Assembly: GCA_023212695.1 (NCBI GenBank)
Contig: JALCCG010000152.1
Span: forward strand, 1-53,718
Length of the DNA: 53,718 nt
Reading direction: 5' to 3'
Origin: Sporisorium sorghi
Lineage: Eukaryota; Basidiomycota; Ustilaginomycetes; Ustilaginales; Ustilaginaceae
Part shown: one piece after another, positions 10,064-21,605 of the stretch
Layout: every line of letters starts with the position of its first letter
Numbering within the stretch: the stretch's first letter is position 1
Program-made: the position numbers and the translations under genes
Notes under the pieces: model-generated
Databases searched by the model: none
The model's input: the letters and a program-made list of their open reading frames with translations, nothing else
What the model was told of the DNA's origin: nothing

Positions 10064-13000
10064 ATGTCCGCTGCAATAGCTTCGAGCAACGGCTCAGCGT
10101 CGCGCAATGGTCGTCTGTCAGGCAGGGCGTCAGCCACCTCCAACAGAGACCATCTCGCTGGATCCGGTAGCATCGCAGGCCCATCGAGGCTTCCCGCATC
10201 ACAGCCTGCCTCCCGCCGTCTGCAGCACGATGATCCCGTCCGCGCTGCTCAGGAGGAAGCGACACGCGTCTGGAAGGCCGATCTACGCAAGCTGCTAGAG
10301 CGAGCCGAAGAGCGCTTTGCGGATGTCTGCTGGACCACAGCCAGTGCCGATCCTCTCGACCTCGATTCAGACCTTGGACATTCGACCGCCACACGCTCGA
10401 GCAGTATCGGCCACAATGACTCGGATACTGCACACCGTGCATTGATACCAACGCAGAGCTTACCACCATCGATACCCAATCCGTCGTCTGCAGCCAACGA
10501 CGGCACACTCATATGGGCTCACAAGGCTATTCTGTATGCACGCGCCCCCAACACGTTCCAAACCCGCTTCTTGAACCTGCGCTCGCCTGCAGCTCAGCTC
10601 GAGCACATCGGCTCCACTGCCAGTCTCGTTTCTCTACCCTTGCATCGGAGCGAATCGCAACTGTCGATTGCGTCTGACCTTTCCAGCGCCACTCGGACCG
10701 GCGCGGCAACGACACTCAATCCTTCTGCACCCGCATCAAGTACGAACACGCTAGCAAGCCGCACAGGGATTCCAGCCAAACCGCGCAAGTCGATTCGCGG
10801 TGCAGCACCGCCGAGCAGCTTCTCGATGACTCGGCCCTCGCTGCGCAAACCCATCTCTCGCTCCAGCATATCCAGGCCATTGCGCAAAGCATCTGCTGAC
10901 GGCTCCATCGCTACCAGCGACAGCGAGGGCGAAGGCGGTCCAGGATTCAGTCTCCGAGCTTCTCGACTGATCAACGCTACGCCCACAACACCACACTACG
11001 CGACACTCACCTCACCCTCAAGAGTGTCTCATACTTCTTCATCTGACGCTGGACACGGCTCGAGCGCCCCCGTGCGCAAAGCATCGTTTGCCTCGGTCAC
11101 GTCGACTGCCGACTCGCACCTCACAGAAGCTGGCTCGATCGTCAGCGATGCTAGCACCTTGCGCGCTCCCATCAGCCTTGGCGGAGTCAGTCGGGCCTTC
11201 TTTGAGGCCACGCTCCAGTATCTGTACACGGGCGAAGAAGCTATGGTCGACGCATTCGAGTTTCTCTTTGAAGATCGCCTAGCCTCGGACTCCGAAGCAA
11301 CGCCTGACGAAAAGCTCGACAAGCTGCGATCCGATCTCACCTTCATGTGGCGCAGCAAGCTCTATTCGGACGTCAAGCTTGTGCTCGGCGACGATGACGA
11401 CGATCAGAGCGATGGCGGCGGCAGGCAGCCTAGAGCTGGTTCAACGAAAATGATGGACATTCCAGACGCCAACATGTCGGTCCTGTCTTTAGCACAGACC
11501 GTCGACACGGACAGGATCGACGAGTCGGACGCCGAGGATGACGAGCTCACCTCCTTTTCCACCCATCGCATGATCCTTGCCTCGCGTTCCCAGTACTTTG
11601 CCTCGCTGCTCCTCTCGCCGTACTCGGATTCGCGTGCGCCCGTGCTGCATCTGCCATCGCCACCGTTCACCCCCGCCTCGCTTCATTTTACCCTTGGCTT
11701 TCTCTACACGGGCACGCTCTTCTTCTCCAATCGCACCTTTGACCTCTCGACGGCATTCTCATTGTGGCGTGCCGGCGCCTATCTGCAGATCGAGACGCTC
11801 CAAGCGCTCGTCGTCGCGCTCATCGACCGAGAATTCTGCCACGGTTTCGTGTGCTCTCCGCCTTGTCGCAAGTGTGTCCGTCGTGTGCCCCGGACGCTTG
11901 TCTTTGCCACCAGCCCAGACGTCAGCGAGCAGGCATTGCAAGACCCGGCCATCGCCGCCGTTTCGGGCCCGCACTTCGGCATGTATTGGGCCAAAGACGT
12001 CGGCAATCTCGACCCGATGCTGCAGGACCGCATTGTCGACTTGATCTCAGAGCGCCTCACTCGGGACCCTACGCTTGTCGTTTCCGTGTTGCGACAGCTC
12101 TCGATCGTCGGACAGCGCATCGACACGGAACGCTCCAGTCGGTGGGTCGAGTCGCTTCGGCTCATGGCTGAGACCGTCGAGAACCGCGTCATGCCCGTCC
12201 TGCATGCCAATTTGGATAAAATCGTGCAGAGCGCTGCATGGTCCGATTTGCTGGATGGCGTTGGCTCGCTCGGCGATGTGCTGGAGAAGTGCCTCGTGAT
12301 GCTCATCGACGGTCTCACCGAGGCACGGGCTGCGCAGGTGTATCAGACGCTTGTAGGGCAAGTGCTGCTGCGAGAACAGGGCTTCGAAGTGCCGCAGTCC
12401 AGACAGGCGGTCGAGACGGCCCGCGGCAGCATCCTGCGCTACCTCCAGAAACGCTGGATCAACGTTCGCGCTCTGGCGGGCTTCAACAAGCTCGAAAAGT
12501 GGTGCCTCAAGGAGCTGGCGGATGAACTCGAGGTCACGACTGCGGATCTCTTCTTGCCTGAAGAGATACCCACTGTGAAAGCGGGAGGTGTGCCTGGCCG
12601 GTTGATGGCTGCGCGGAGGACGAGCTCTCTCGCCAGCGGTGTTGTTGGGGCAGCGGCAAGCGGCACTGGCCCAAGGTCGTCTCTGGGTACAGCAACAGCG
12701 AGGTCGTGTCGCCTTAGGAGCCCTTCTGCCGCTTCGACCGGTTCGTCTACTGGGAATGCAGCTTCACCGACGACGACGACGAAGCTGGTGCGGGACGATG
12801 GAGAGCGCGAGGCTGGTCCAATTCACATGCGCGCAGCTGTGCTCAATCGCAACGCGGCCAGGACTTCGGCTGCCAATGCGCATCGGTCTCTGTCCTCGGC
12901 GTCAGCATCAGCGACGGCGGGTTCGTCAACGTCTCCCTCGCCACGTCCTAGCGGCTCGAGTGTGAATGGCGCTTCCCCGACGACCGTGAGGAGCAAGGCG

Positions 13001-14503
13001 GCGGCGGCTGCTTCACCCTCGACTTCGAGCGGCACTAGGGCGGTGAGCGCGGCGGCAAGTGCGAAGACGAGCGGAGCCAGTCCGTCTGTTGCCAGAACTG
13101 CGGCGCCGAATGGTGCTGTCGGGTCGGGTAAGGTACCGAGGCTGCGAACGACCAGTGGCACTAGTATTGCTAGCGTTGCAAGCGCACGCTCGACCACCGG
13201 CAAAGCCGCTACTTCAGCCGCTCCAACTGCAAACAGCTCAGACAGTGCAGCCACACCAACACGTCCAACCACGCGCCCTGCCCCCACACCCGACGCCAAC
13301 AAAACCCCGACCAGATCTATCCGCAACGTGCGCTCTGCAGCAACGCTCCACCCGCGCTCTAGCACCAGCACCAGTCGTCATCAGGAGGAGCCGCCCAGAT
13401 CGGCAGGCTTGTCGGTCGACAGCGCCGCCGCCGCTGCTGCTGCGGCTGTTGCACCAAAACCAACCACCAAGCCACCGCCCGTGCTCGGCCACAAGTCGTC
13501 CTTCCTACGCGCAACCCCGGGTCCAGGCGGAACATTCTCGCTCTCCTCCACCGACTCCGGCCGCGATCTGCGCGCTCGCACCATCAGCAACGGGTCGAGT
13601 ACGCGCAAAGACGGCGCTGCTGGTAGCACAGCTGCCAACGGCACAGCAGCCACCGGCGCTCGGTCTCGATCTCGGTCGACTACACCGACCAAGACCACGG
13701 TGCGGAGCGGAAGCAAACGCTCGACGTCGCCTGCGTCGGTGCGCAGCGTCGCCACCACCAGCAGCAGCAGCAACGGCGGTGGTAAGGCGACAGCGGCGGT
13801 GGCGGAGGCAATGCCAGCGGATGCACTGGTCAACGTCGAAAAGGCACGCCAGGGTCTGCCGCGGAGCGAGTCGACCAAGACGATTGTATATCGGCCCGTG
13901 TCCCCCTCGCTGCTGGACGTGGAGTCAACAGAGGGTGCGGTGCTGGTCGAGGGCGGGGTGAGCTTGCGCGTCGGCATCGCGTGTATTGTCTCGCTGCCCG
14001 TGGGCGGCAAGGCAGGTGCGACGGCGCAGAGGAGGGCAGGCGGCAGTGCAGCGGGTAAGCAGGTTGTGGGTGGGAGACGTGTCGCTGCTGCGGGCAGTAC
14101 CGCTTCTCGTGTACCGTCCTCGGGCGTGGGGGGAGCGGGTCGCAAAGTGCGCGCGAAGGTGCGCTACCTCGGCCCTGTCACGGGACACAGCGGCGTGTGG
14201 GTCGGTGTTACAGCGTCACTGCCCTCCTCCCACGTCAGCACCCTCTTTGCGCCGACGGCAACGGCACCACTGAGGCTGAACAACGGCCAGTACGATGGGA
14301 TCCGCTACTTTGACCCCGACGCCACGCCGGGAGAAGCGCAGTGGAGAGTGGACAGGCGCAGAGCTGTGCATGACATGGTTGGCGCGACAGCGGCGTTTCC
14401 GGAGAAGGCGCGAGGGAGGCAGCGTGAGGAGGCAGACAAAGATGGCTTGACGACGATCGAGATCTTCGTGCGGCCAGCGGACGTTGTTTGGGTCGTGCAG
14501 TAG
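10064..14503 (+). CDS. Large BTB-domain protein with C-terminal CAP-Gly-like domain
   Basis: A single exon of 1,479 residues, with the start taken at the first ATG (gccATGTCC). Residues ~145-170 (IWAHKAILYARAPNTFQTRF) and ~375-395 (FFEATLQYLYTG) look like a BTB fold split by a Ser-rich insertion. A second BTB unit starts near 427 (LYSDVKLVLGDD) and includes FSTHRMILASRSQYFASLLLS and LHFTLGFLYTGTLF. A helical region follows (about 600-850). The middle of the protein is a long disordered Ser/Thr/Ala/Pro/Arg-rich linker. Near residue 1,360 a CAP-Gly-like module appears: KVRYLGPVTGHSGVWVGV, then NNGQYDGIRYF. CAP-Gly domains bind the C-termini of tubulin and EB proteins, so a cytoskeletal role is possible, but this is inference. 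I do not recognise a named ortholog. Confidence 0.8.
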   Translation: MSAAIASSNGSASRNGRLSGRASATSNRDHLAGSGSIAGPSRLPASQPASRRLQHDDPVRAAQEEATRVWKADLRKLLERAEERFADVCWTTASADPLDLDSDLGHSTATRSSSIGHNDSDTAHRALIPTQSLPPSIPNPSSAANDGTLIWAHKAILYARAPNTFQTRFLNLRSPAAQLEHIGSTASLVSLPLHRSESQLSIASDLSSATRTGAATTLNPSAPASSTNTLASRTGIPAKPRKSIRGAAPPSSFSMTRPSLRKPISRSSISRPLRKASADGSIATSDSEGEGGPGFSLRASRLINATPTTPHYATLTSPSRVSHTSSSDAGHGSSAPVRKASFASVTSTADSHLTEAGSIVSDASTLRAPISLGGVSRAFFEATLQYLYTGEEAMVDAFEFLFEDRLASDSEATPDEKLDKLRSDLTFMWRSKLYSDVKLVLGDDDDDQSDGGGRQPRAGSTKMMDIPDANMSVLSLAQTVDTDRIDESDAEDDELTSFSTHRMILASRSQYFASLLLSPYSDSRAPVLHLPSPPFTPASLHFTLGFLYTGTLFFSNRTFDLSTAFSLWRAGAYLQIETLQALVVALIDREFCHGFVCSPPCRKCVRRVPRTLVFATSPDVSEQALQDPAIAAVSGPHFGMYWAKDVGNLDPMLQDRIVDLISERLTRDPTLVVSVLRQLSIVGQRIDTERSSRWVESLRLMAETVENRVMPVLHANLDKIVQSAAWSDLLDGVGSLGDVLEKCLVMLIDGLTEARAAQVYQTLVGQVLLREQGFEVPQSRQAVETARGSILRYLQKRWINVRALAGFNKLEKWCLKELADELEVTTADLFLPEEIPTVKAGGVPGRLMAARRTSSLASGVVGAAASGTGPRSSLGTATARSCRLRSPSAASTGSSTGNAASPTTTTKLVRDDGEREAGPIHMRAAVLNRNAARTSAANAHRSLSSASASATAGSSTSPSPRPSGSSVNGASPTTVRSKAAAAASPSTSSGTRAVSAAASAKTSGASPSVARTAAPNGAVGSGKVPRLRTTSGTSIASVASARSTTGKAATSAAPTANSSDSAATPTRPTTRPAPTPDANKTPTRSIRNVRSAATLHPRSSTSTSRHQEEPPRSAGLSVDSAAAAAAAAVAPKPTTKPPPVLGHKSSFLRATPGPGGTFSLSSTDSGRDLRARTISNGSSTRKDGAAGSTAANGTAATGARSRSRSTTPTKTTVRSGSKRSTSPASVRSVATTSSSSNGGGKATAAVAEAMPADALVNVEKARQGLPRSESTKTIVYRPVSPSLLDVESTEGAVLVEGGVSLRVGIACIVSLPVGGKAGATAQRRAGGSAAGKQVVGGRRVAAAGSTASRVPSSGVGGAGRKVRAKVRYLGPVTGHSGVWVGVTASLPSSHVSTLFAPTATAPLRLNNGQYDGIRYFDPDATPGEAQWRVDRRRAVHDMVGATAAFPEKARGRQREEADKDGLTTIEIFVRPADVVWVVQ

Positions 14504-14914
14504 CCCCCTCCCCTGCAGTATCACCCACATGCAGGAATGCAAACTTTCACAAAGCCATGAAACTTCACATGGTTCACACGGAGGTGAGAGGCAAAGCACA
14601 CGGCAGCGAGAGCGAAACGAGATCATTGTGCGTGGTCGTGAAAATGCAAGAACTGGGCAAAACGTGAAAAACATATGTGTGTGTATGAATGTGAGATGGT
14701 GAGAAGACGAAGCGAATGAGACTGGAGCATGGGAACTTGATATGGTGGTCGTAGCTGTGATGTCAAGGAGCTTATAGTGATGATATGAGCGATATAGATG
14801 GCTTGCGAGAGCGCAAGTCCGGGGAAAATGGTGAAGAACCGATAGGGAGCGAATCCGCGGTCTTCCAAGTCGATGTTGTTGCAATGTCTCGATTGCCTCT
14901 TCAGGGAGGGCTCC
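14504..14914. other. Convergent intergenic region
   Basis: About 410 bp between the 3' ends of the BTB gene and the polo kinase gene. I see no gene in it. Confidence 0.55.
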
Positions 14915-17784
14915 TTAGTTCGTCGCAGCCGACCCACTCCTCTCCAACCCCCTCTTCTGCACCGTGGTATGCAGCACCTCGACCGCGTACCTCAACTTGG
15001 TCACCAGGCCCCTCACCTTCCTCCTCTCCGCCGGCCTGGTCCTATAAGCCCTCTCCTCGGCCCCTTCCACGTTGAACCGTCTCCTCTCCTCCTCCTCCGC
15101 CTCCCTCTGGCTCCGATCCGTACACGCAATGCTCACAAACTCGGCCAGGGTCCAGCTCGTCATCCGCGGCACGCCCCCCGTCCTATCCAGCGGCTCAATC
15201 ACGCTCACCACCTGCCCGCCGTGCGTCAAAAACACCTTGGTGTGGTCGTAGAAGTTGAGCTGTACAGTGCCGTTGGACAGGCGGAACACGATCGCGTCCT
15301 TGGTCTTGTACCACTTGTGCACGAACGTCATGCCCGTGGTGCGGTCGGTATCGCTAAACGTGAGAGGGGAGTCGGCGCCGTATAGACGGTCCATGATTTC
15401 CTTTTCGAAGAACTTCATCACGCGGACTCGGGAGTGGAGCTCGCGTGGCACGGTGCCGTCGGAGGGGGGCGAGGGGAGGACGAAGCTCTCGCGCTTCAGC
15501 TGGTCTGTTTTTGTGGTGGACGTTTTGGTGGAGCGGACGGTGGAGATGTAGTCGACGTGGGTCTTGCCTGCTGCGAGCACCATCGAGGTGGCGTCGCGGA
15601 AGTACACGCCGACCGTGCCGTCGCTCAGGGCGTACCCGAGGCCGTAGCGCTCGGAGTGGTCGAGCCAGGAGATGAGGAATACGCGGGGGGACTCGGGGAA
15701 CACGCGTGTGCCGTTGAGGTCGCACGGCTTCTCGACGTAGCGCACGGCGTCGATGGCGCAAGTGGCGGGTGGGGTGTAGAGCGTGTTGGTCTCGAGGCAG
15801 GCGAGTGCGCTGTCGAGGTGGGTGATGATGACTTCGATCGACGTGCGTGTTTTCTTGGCGCCGGCGGCGAGCGCTGTGGAGCTGCCGACCGAGGCGAGGG
15901 TCGCGCGCGAGGACGAGGTGGCGAGGGCGTGTTGGGGGGGAAACTCGTTGAGCGAAGAGGTGGTCGAGAGCGGTCGTGTCGCTGCACCTGCCGTACTAGA
16001 GGTAGCAGACGCGCCACCAACGAGACGCGCCTTCTGCTGCAGCGCGCGCTCGTCCACACCACCAGCAGCGACGTTGCCATTGCGCGAATACACCCGCCCA
16101 AACTCGGGCCTCCCCACCGCAGCCGGAGGAGGAGGCGGCGCCATCATCGCGCCCGGGTTGGCATTCTCCTTGTCCCCCACCACACCAGCCCCCGCTCCGC
16201 GCGACAGCGTCAGCGACGACAGCTGCTTGGCCAGGCTGTTCGCGGTCGACCTCGCAAAGCTCTGCGGCGGCGGCGCAGGCGCCTTGATGAGCGGCTGACG
16301 CCCGGCTTTAAGCAGCGCCGAGATGGGCGATTCGGGCTGGATGGCGTGGTGCACTTCGCGGTCCATCTTCTCTCGGCGTTCCTCGGCGTGTTCGGCCTGT
16401 TCGAGCTCGGTGCGTGCGTCCACGATGTCGTCGATTGCGTCGGCATACACCTCCTCGCCATTGGCGGCAGCGACGACGTCCTCGAGCAAATCGTCAGCGC
16501 GGTCGTCCCAGCACGCCTGGCGCTTGAGCATCTCGAGGTTGCGTGCGCTCTCGCGCGCCGTGAGCGCAGGCAGGAACGGCGTGCCCACGATCGACGTCTG
16601 CGGGATGCTGAGCGGCACAGGCCCGCTGTGGAACCAGGCGTGGTTCATGATCTGCACGAGCGTCGGGCGCTGCGCCGGATTGTGCGTCAGAATCCGCGTG
16701 ATCAGATCGATCGCCTCCGTACTCAAGCCAGCCTTCTCCGGGATCTCGTACGCGTTCTGTCGGATACGCTCGTAGATCTCGTCCACTTTCGGCGTCTGGA
16801 ACGGCGGCTTCCCGACCAACAACGTATACATGATGACGCCAACACTCCAGATGTCGACCTCGAAGCTGTGCCCCTGCCCCTGATCGTACAAAATCTCCGG
16901 GGCGATGTAGTTCGGCGTCCCGCACACGGTCTTTTTGCGCTCCTCCGGATGCTTGAGCAGCGCAGCCAGGCCAAAGTCGCCGATCTTGACGTGCATTTTC
17001 TCATCGAGGAAGACGTTGCCCAGCTTGAGGTCGCGGTGGATGATGCTGTTCTGGTGCAGATTCTGCGTTCCGGCGAGGATCTGGATCATGAGGTACCGCG
17101 CCTCGGGCTCCGTATACGGCCCGCGCTTCTTGACGATATCGTTGAGCGACCCATTGCGACACAGCTCGAGCCGGAAGTAAACGTTGACATCGTCCTCGAA
17201 ACAGTCTTCGAACTTGACAACGTGGATGTGGTCGACAGACTTGTGGATCATGATCTCGGCCAGGATCTTTTGACGGTTCTTGCGCGACTTGGCAATGGCG
17301 GCTTTGGCGATCACTTTGAACGCCTTGCGCCGGCCTTCCGGGTCCACGGCCATGTAAACGCGTGCGAATCCTCCCTAAGAACGACAGCGCCAAAGAATGA
17401 GATGAGAGAGAGGGTCAATCAGAAAAAGAAAAAAAAAAAAAGAAAAAAAAAAAAAAAAAAAGCTGGCGAGCAACTGGAAAACAGCGTGAGACTTACCTGA
17501 CCGAGCAGATCACCGCGCTTGAACGCCCTCCCCTCCGAGTCGATGATGACCTTGGGAGGCGGTGGAAGCGTCGGCTTCTTTGACGAGCTTTTCGAGCATG
17601 TTGCAACAGCAGCGGATGCAGCAGGAGCGTCACTAGCGGCAGACGCGGGTTGTCTGGACGCAACCGTCGAAGCAGGTCGCGGACGTGATGGGAGTGTCGA
17701 CGTGGTGGGAGCGTAGCCCGGGTGAGCAGGCAGCTGGTGGGCTGCTGCTAGCGACGAAGGCCCCGTGGCCATTGTGGATGCCAT
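14915..17784 (-). CDS. CDC5: Polo-like serine/threonine kinase
   Basis: Exon 1 is 17784-17497 and exon 2 is 17374-14915 on the minus strand, with a 122-nt phase-0 intron (GTAAGT ... TTCTTAG). The product is 915 residues. The splice joins the two halves of the glycine loop, LLGQ|GGFARVY, which confirms it. The kinase domain shows the ATP-binding lysine (about K116, in AFKVIAK), HRDLKLGN with the catalytic Asp near 211, DFG, and a T-loop Thr near 245 in KKTVCGTPNYIAPE. Two polo boxes lie at the C-terminus: PB1 (FLISWLDHSERYGLGYALSD) and PB2 (FVHKWYKTKDAIVFRLSNG), with the phosphopeptide pincer DHTK kept. The family controls mitotic entry, spindle and cytokinesis; S. cerevisiae Cdc5 and S. pombe Plo1 are the expected counterparts. 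The start used is the first ATG upstream of the kinase domain (ACGATGGCA). Confidence 0.95.
17428..17462. repeat. A-rich homopolymer tract inside the kinase intron
   Basis: On the plus strand this is an almost pure A run broken by two G. On the transcribed strand it is a pyrimidine (T) tract within the single intron of the polo kinase gene, between donor and acceptor. Confidence 0.85.
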
Positions 17785-19183
17785 CGTGTGTGGAAATATC
17801 AACAGACTTGTGCGCTGGAGGACCGAGGGGAAAGGGTATAGAGAGAGAGCTAGAAGCGGTATCGATGCGATGTAAGGATGAGATAGATAAGAGCAGAGAG
17901 ACGGGAGATGCCTGTCCGTTGTTGTTGTTGTTGTCGACGATGACGAGCGCTTGATCGCTTCGAGTGTTTTGCTGGTTGATGAGGGTTGCAGTCCTTCCTG
18001 TCCACGGTAGGTCTACCTGGTGTCGGCTACCCAAGAACCGATCGAGGTAGGGGAAAGAAGAAGAGTGTAGGGAAGAGTGAACAAAGATGGTGAAGAGGAA
18101 AGGGAAAGCCAACCGATGACAGCAAGCAGAGCAGAAACAGGTCAACAAAAAAGGTCAGACAGGGTTTTGGCTTTCTCTTTGCGTCAAACTTGGTCTGCGT
18201 CGGGCTAAAGAGGTGAGCTGCACAGCGAGAGTGAGTGCTGAAGCGCATCATGCAAGCTCCTGCATCCATCTTTGTGCCACACGGGATGCGTACAGTAGCC
18301 TTTTTGGCATAAAAAAAGCACAGAGAGAGAGAAAAGTAGAAGCCAGACCAACATTCGTTTCATTCAACCCACACTTTCAACCTTACGCCGCCCTCTGACG
18401 ATCCGAAGCTCATCCTCGACCTTGCTCTCTGTCCTTCCCCTCCTTCGCAGAGTGCTCCCTGTTCTGCTCCATAGAGGATTGAGGATATCCAAAAGTCAGT
18501 CAGTCGGTCGTGCCGAAACGAAAGCTGTCAAGACGCTGTCAAGACGCTGTCAAACAGTGGAAAAAAAAAAAAAAAAAAAAAGAGAAAAAGAGAAAAAAAC
18601 ACAAGAAAAGCGCTCAATGTTTTGGTTTTCGCCTCAAACGCGCTCTCCTGCCAGAATTCCACTCTCCATCACGTGCACTGAATTTCGCACTTTTTTTTTT
18701 TTTTTTTTTTTTTTTTTTCTTTTCCGTTCTCGAGACAGATGCCGGTGTAACAATCTTTAAAAAAAAACCAAACACCTGCACCGCGCGAACCGCCGTCTCG
18801 GCCTTTGCACGTCGTAGTCCGTGGAGATGATGATGATGATGGATGGTCACCAAGGAGCATAGCAAACTCACTCCATGCGAGCATCTCGCCTATAAGCGCG
18901 GGAACAGGTGGCCGGTACTCCATGACCAACGACGAGCAAGTCATCAAGGATGGTGTGGAGCGGCCTTGTTCGCTTATCAACATCTTGCAGGAATCTGTGA
19001 ATCCTCACAGCAACAAGATTGTCTAGATTGTCTAGTGGCGAGTGGGGATTATTGTTTCGCTATACGGCCACCGTAAGCAGCCAAGGTGTTGAGCAATCAG
19101 ACGTAAATAGCGAGGCTTTCTTGTTTCGTCCACCTCACCATCCCATCTCCTCAACAAAAGATCTCTCTAGAGCAAACACAAAC
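17785..19183. other. Divergent promoter region polo kinase/reductase
   Basis: This 1.4-kb gap between divergent genes contains an A-rich tract around 18561-18600 and a run of 28 T at 18691-18718. A TAA-free ORF extends the reductase frame upstream from 19019, but the Kozak-like ATG at 19184 fits the family better. I see no other gene. Confidence 0.55.
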
Positions 19184-20293
19184 ATGACTTCTTCCATCCC
19201 AACGATCACTCTCGGCGGCGCTGCTGGCCACATTACCGTCGGCCGCGTCGCCTTTGGCCTTATGGGCATGACGTGGTGCGACCCCAAGCACGCCACGCGC
19301 GACGCTCAAGCCTTTGAGACCATCAAGGCCGCCGTCGACTCGGGCAGCAACTTTCTCAACTCCGGTGCGTTCTACGGCCCGCAGTCGGACCCGTATGCCA
19401 ACCTCAAGCTGCTGCGTCGCTTCTACGAGGCGTATCCGGAGTACAAATCCAAGACTGTGCTCTCCGTCAAGGGCGGTGTGTCGATCGAGAACGTCCGGGC
19501 CAAGGGTATGGGCGGGTTCAAGCCGGACTCGTCCGTGGCGGCGCTCGAGGCGGACCTGCGCGGCATCCGCGAGCAGCTCGGAACCGACCAGGGCGGCAAG
19601 GAGATCGACGTGTACGAAATGGCACGCCGCGATTCCAACGCGAGCATCACCCAGATCATGTACAACATGCTCTCGCTCTCCAGCGAGACCTACACGGACG
19701 CCGACGGAAACAAGGTGACGGGTAAAGGCCTGTTCAAGCACATCTCGCTGTCCGAGCTCGGGCTGGCGAGCATCAAGGAGGCCGTCAGCGTCGCGCCCAT
19801 TGCGTGCGTCGAGCTCGAAGTCAGCCCCTGGGAGCTCGACGCGTACAACCTGGGCATCGTCGAGTTCTGCGAACAGCACAAGCTGCCCATCCTCGCCTAC
19901 TCTCCTACGGGTAAAGGAATCCTCTCTGGAACCATCCAGTCGATCAACGATCTGCCCGAGAACGACATGCGCCGCCACCAGGACCGCATGAGCGAAGAAA
20001 ACCTCGCCAAGAACCTCGAGCTGGCCAACGAGTTCAAGCTGCTCGCCCAGCAGCACCAGCCGCCCGTCACGCCCACGCAGCTCGGCCTCGCTTGGCTCAT
20101 GGCCAGCAGCGACGTCATCGTTCCCCTGCCGGGTACGTCCAAGGCGAGCCGTGCAAAGGAGAACGCCGACGCGGTCAACGTCAAGCTCGACCCAGAGACG
20201 AAGCGCAAGTTGGACGACAAGGTCAAGCAGTTCAAGACCGCCGGTGGACGCTACAACGCAAATGCCCGCCAGAACACGGCTCTGTGGGGTTGA
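19184..20293 (+). CDS. plr1: Aldo-keto reductase, pyridoxal reductase type
   Basis: A single exon of 369 residues, start ATG at 19184 (AACATGACT). The sequence has the AKR barrel elements: GRVAFGLMGMTW, NFLNSGAFYGPQSDPYANLKLL with the active-site Tyr, LSVKGG with the catalytic Lys, a HISLSELGLASIKEA segment, LAYSPTGKGILSG and the cofactor-binding end VPLPGTSKASRAKEN. The closest type I recognise is the AKR8 group (S. pombe Plr1), which uses NADPH to reduce pyridoxal to pyridoxine. The usual DxxxY aspartate position reads Ser/Gly here, as in that subgroup. Substrate assignment is by family resemblance only. Confidence 0.85.
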   Translation: MTSSIPTITLGGAAGHITVGRVAFGLMGMTWCDPKHATRDAQAFETIKAAVDSGSNFLNSGAFYGPQSDPYANLKLLRRFYEAYPEYKSKTVLSVKGGVSIENVRAKGMGGFKPDSSVAALEADLRGIREQLGTDQGGKEIDVYEMARRDSNASITQIMYNMLSLSSETYTDADGNKVTGKGLFKHISLSELGLASIKEAVSVAPIACVELEVSPWELDAYNLGIVEFCEQHKLPILAYSPTGKGILSGTIQSINDLPENDMRRHQDRMSEENLAKNLELANEFKLLAQQHQPPVTPTQLGLAWLMASSDVIVPLPGTSKASRAKENADAVNVKLDPETKRKLDDKVKQFKTAGGRYNANARQNTALWG

Positions 20294-21605
20294 AGCGAGT
20301 TTCTCAGTAGACGGCTTTGATGCTACGTCCTCACTTGCTCTTGCATGACTTGCTGGTCTGTTTGTGTGTGTTCATCGTGAATAGCAGCAGTTTTTGAGGT
20401 GATGTGTTGCTGCCGCCCATCCGATCATGCCGCTGCTCGTCGGTCGCGCTGTGCTATCCGTGGTCGTGTCGCCGTGAGTCTGAGACTATCAACCTGACAA
20501 AACTCTGACATAACATGTCAACCAAACCTGTCGTCCAACACGATGGGTTGATCGAGACTCGGTCGAGGATGCCAAGAAATGAGTCCCATTGCCCTCGCAC
20601 CTCACCCTCCTCAACCGCGGCTACTACGTCTCTTCGCACGGTGGGGTCTGCCTGGCGATGGGGCACACACACACACACACACACCCACACACGGCCGATG
20701 CCGAGGTCGAAAGAGCAAAGAGCCGTGTGTGTGAGTGCGTCGTCAGATATCACGCAAATCGACGATAGCAATTGCACAGTGTATCAGAGGGGTGTTCGAC
20801 GCCGACGGTCCGCGCACAGCGTTGTGCGCGAGTTGGCGCAAAGCGAGATATGAACGGCGGCATCGCACGCACACAGCGCTGCAAGGCAAGATGTACACAC
20901 CGAGCGAGCGAGTAGACTCACATGACCCTCGAATCTCAAAGCCTCTCTCGAGCGATCCTATGGCCACAAACCCTATGCACCATCTTGTCCCGCCGACTCC
21001 GAAACCGGTCGGCTGGTGCGGCATCGGTCCCGCCTCGGAGAAACAACTTGACGACGTTCGATCCTGCAACCCCGCACACACACGCAGCGGTTAGTTGATG
21101 CCACGCCCACCCGCGCACATTACCCAGCCGCTTTCTCTCTCCCACGCTAGCGCAGCAGTGTACGTTTCATCTCGGCTCTTGTCGCGCTCGGGTATCACAG
21201 GAGCAGGCGATGATGAATGACCCCGAGTGGTTCCTATGTCACCGTGTGAATGTGCGTGTGTAAAGTGACGATTGATGGAGGGCTTGGGCTTAGGGTAAGC
21301 GCGCAGCGCAGTGGGACGACGAGGAGGACGAATTCGAGGCTTATGAATCGTAACGGTGGTGCGGACGTTGTCGTTCTTTCGAGTGTCGACGCTTTCCGAA
21401 GCCAAAGTTGTCGGAACGGCTTGTGTGGCAACGTGTTGGGTTAGGGTTACTGACCAGTTTGAACATCGGATCAGGGGTATATAAAGGCTTTCCAGCTCTT
21501 GGGTCAATCTTTGCCAACTCGCGTTCACAAACATCGTCCATCCTTTCCCCCCTTCTGACACGATCCAATCGCAGCAGCAGCGCCACGCCCACGTTTTCTC
21601 ACATA
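20294..21605. other. Intergenic region with CA repeat and TTAGGG motif
   Basis: About 1.3 kb without a supported gene. It holds a (CA)n microsatellite around 20664-20694, a GGGTTAGGGTTA motif at 21438-21449 and a strong TATA element at 21478, which serves the next gene. Confidence 0.55.
21478..21485 (+). promoter_or_regulatory. TATA box
   Basis: TATATAAA followed by GG, 128 nt upstream of the ATG at 21606. It is one of the clearest core promoter elements in the left half of the window. Confidence 0.6.

Noticed and set aside
15434..17500. 688-codon plus-strand frame opposite the polo kinase
   Set aside because: It is an Arg/His/Val-rich shadow of a GC-rich gene on the other strand, and it runs across the kinase intron.
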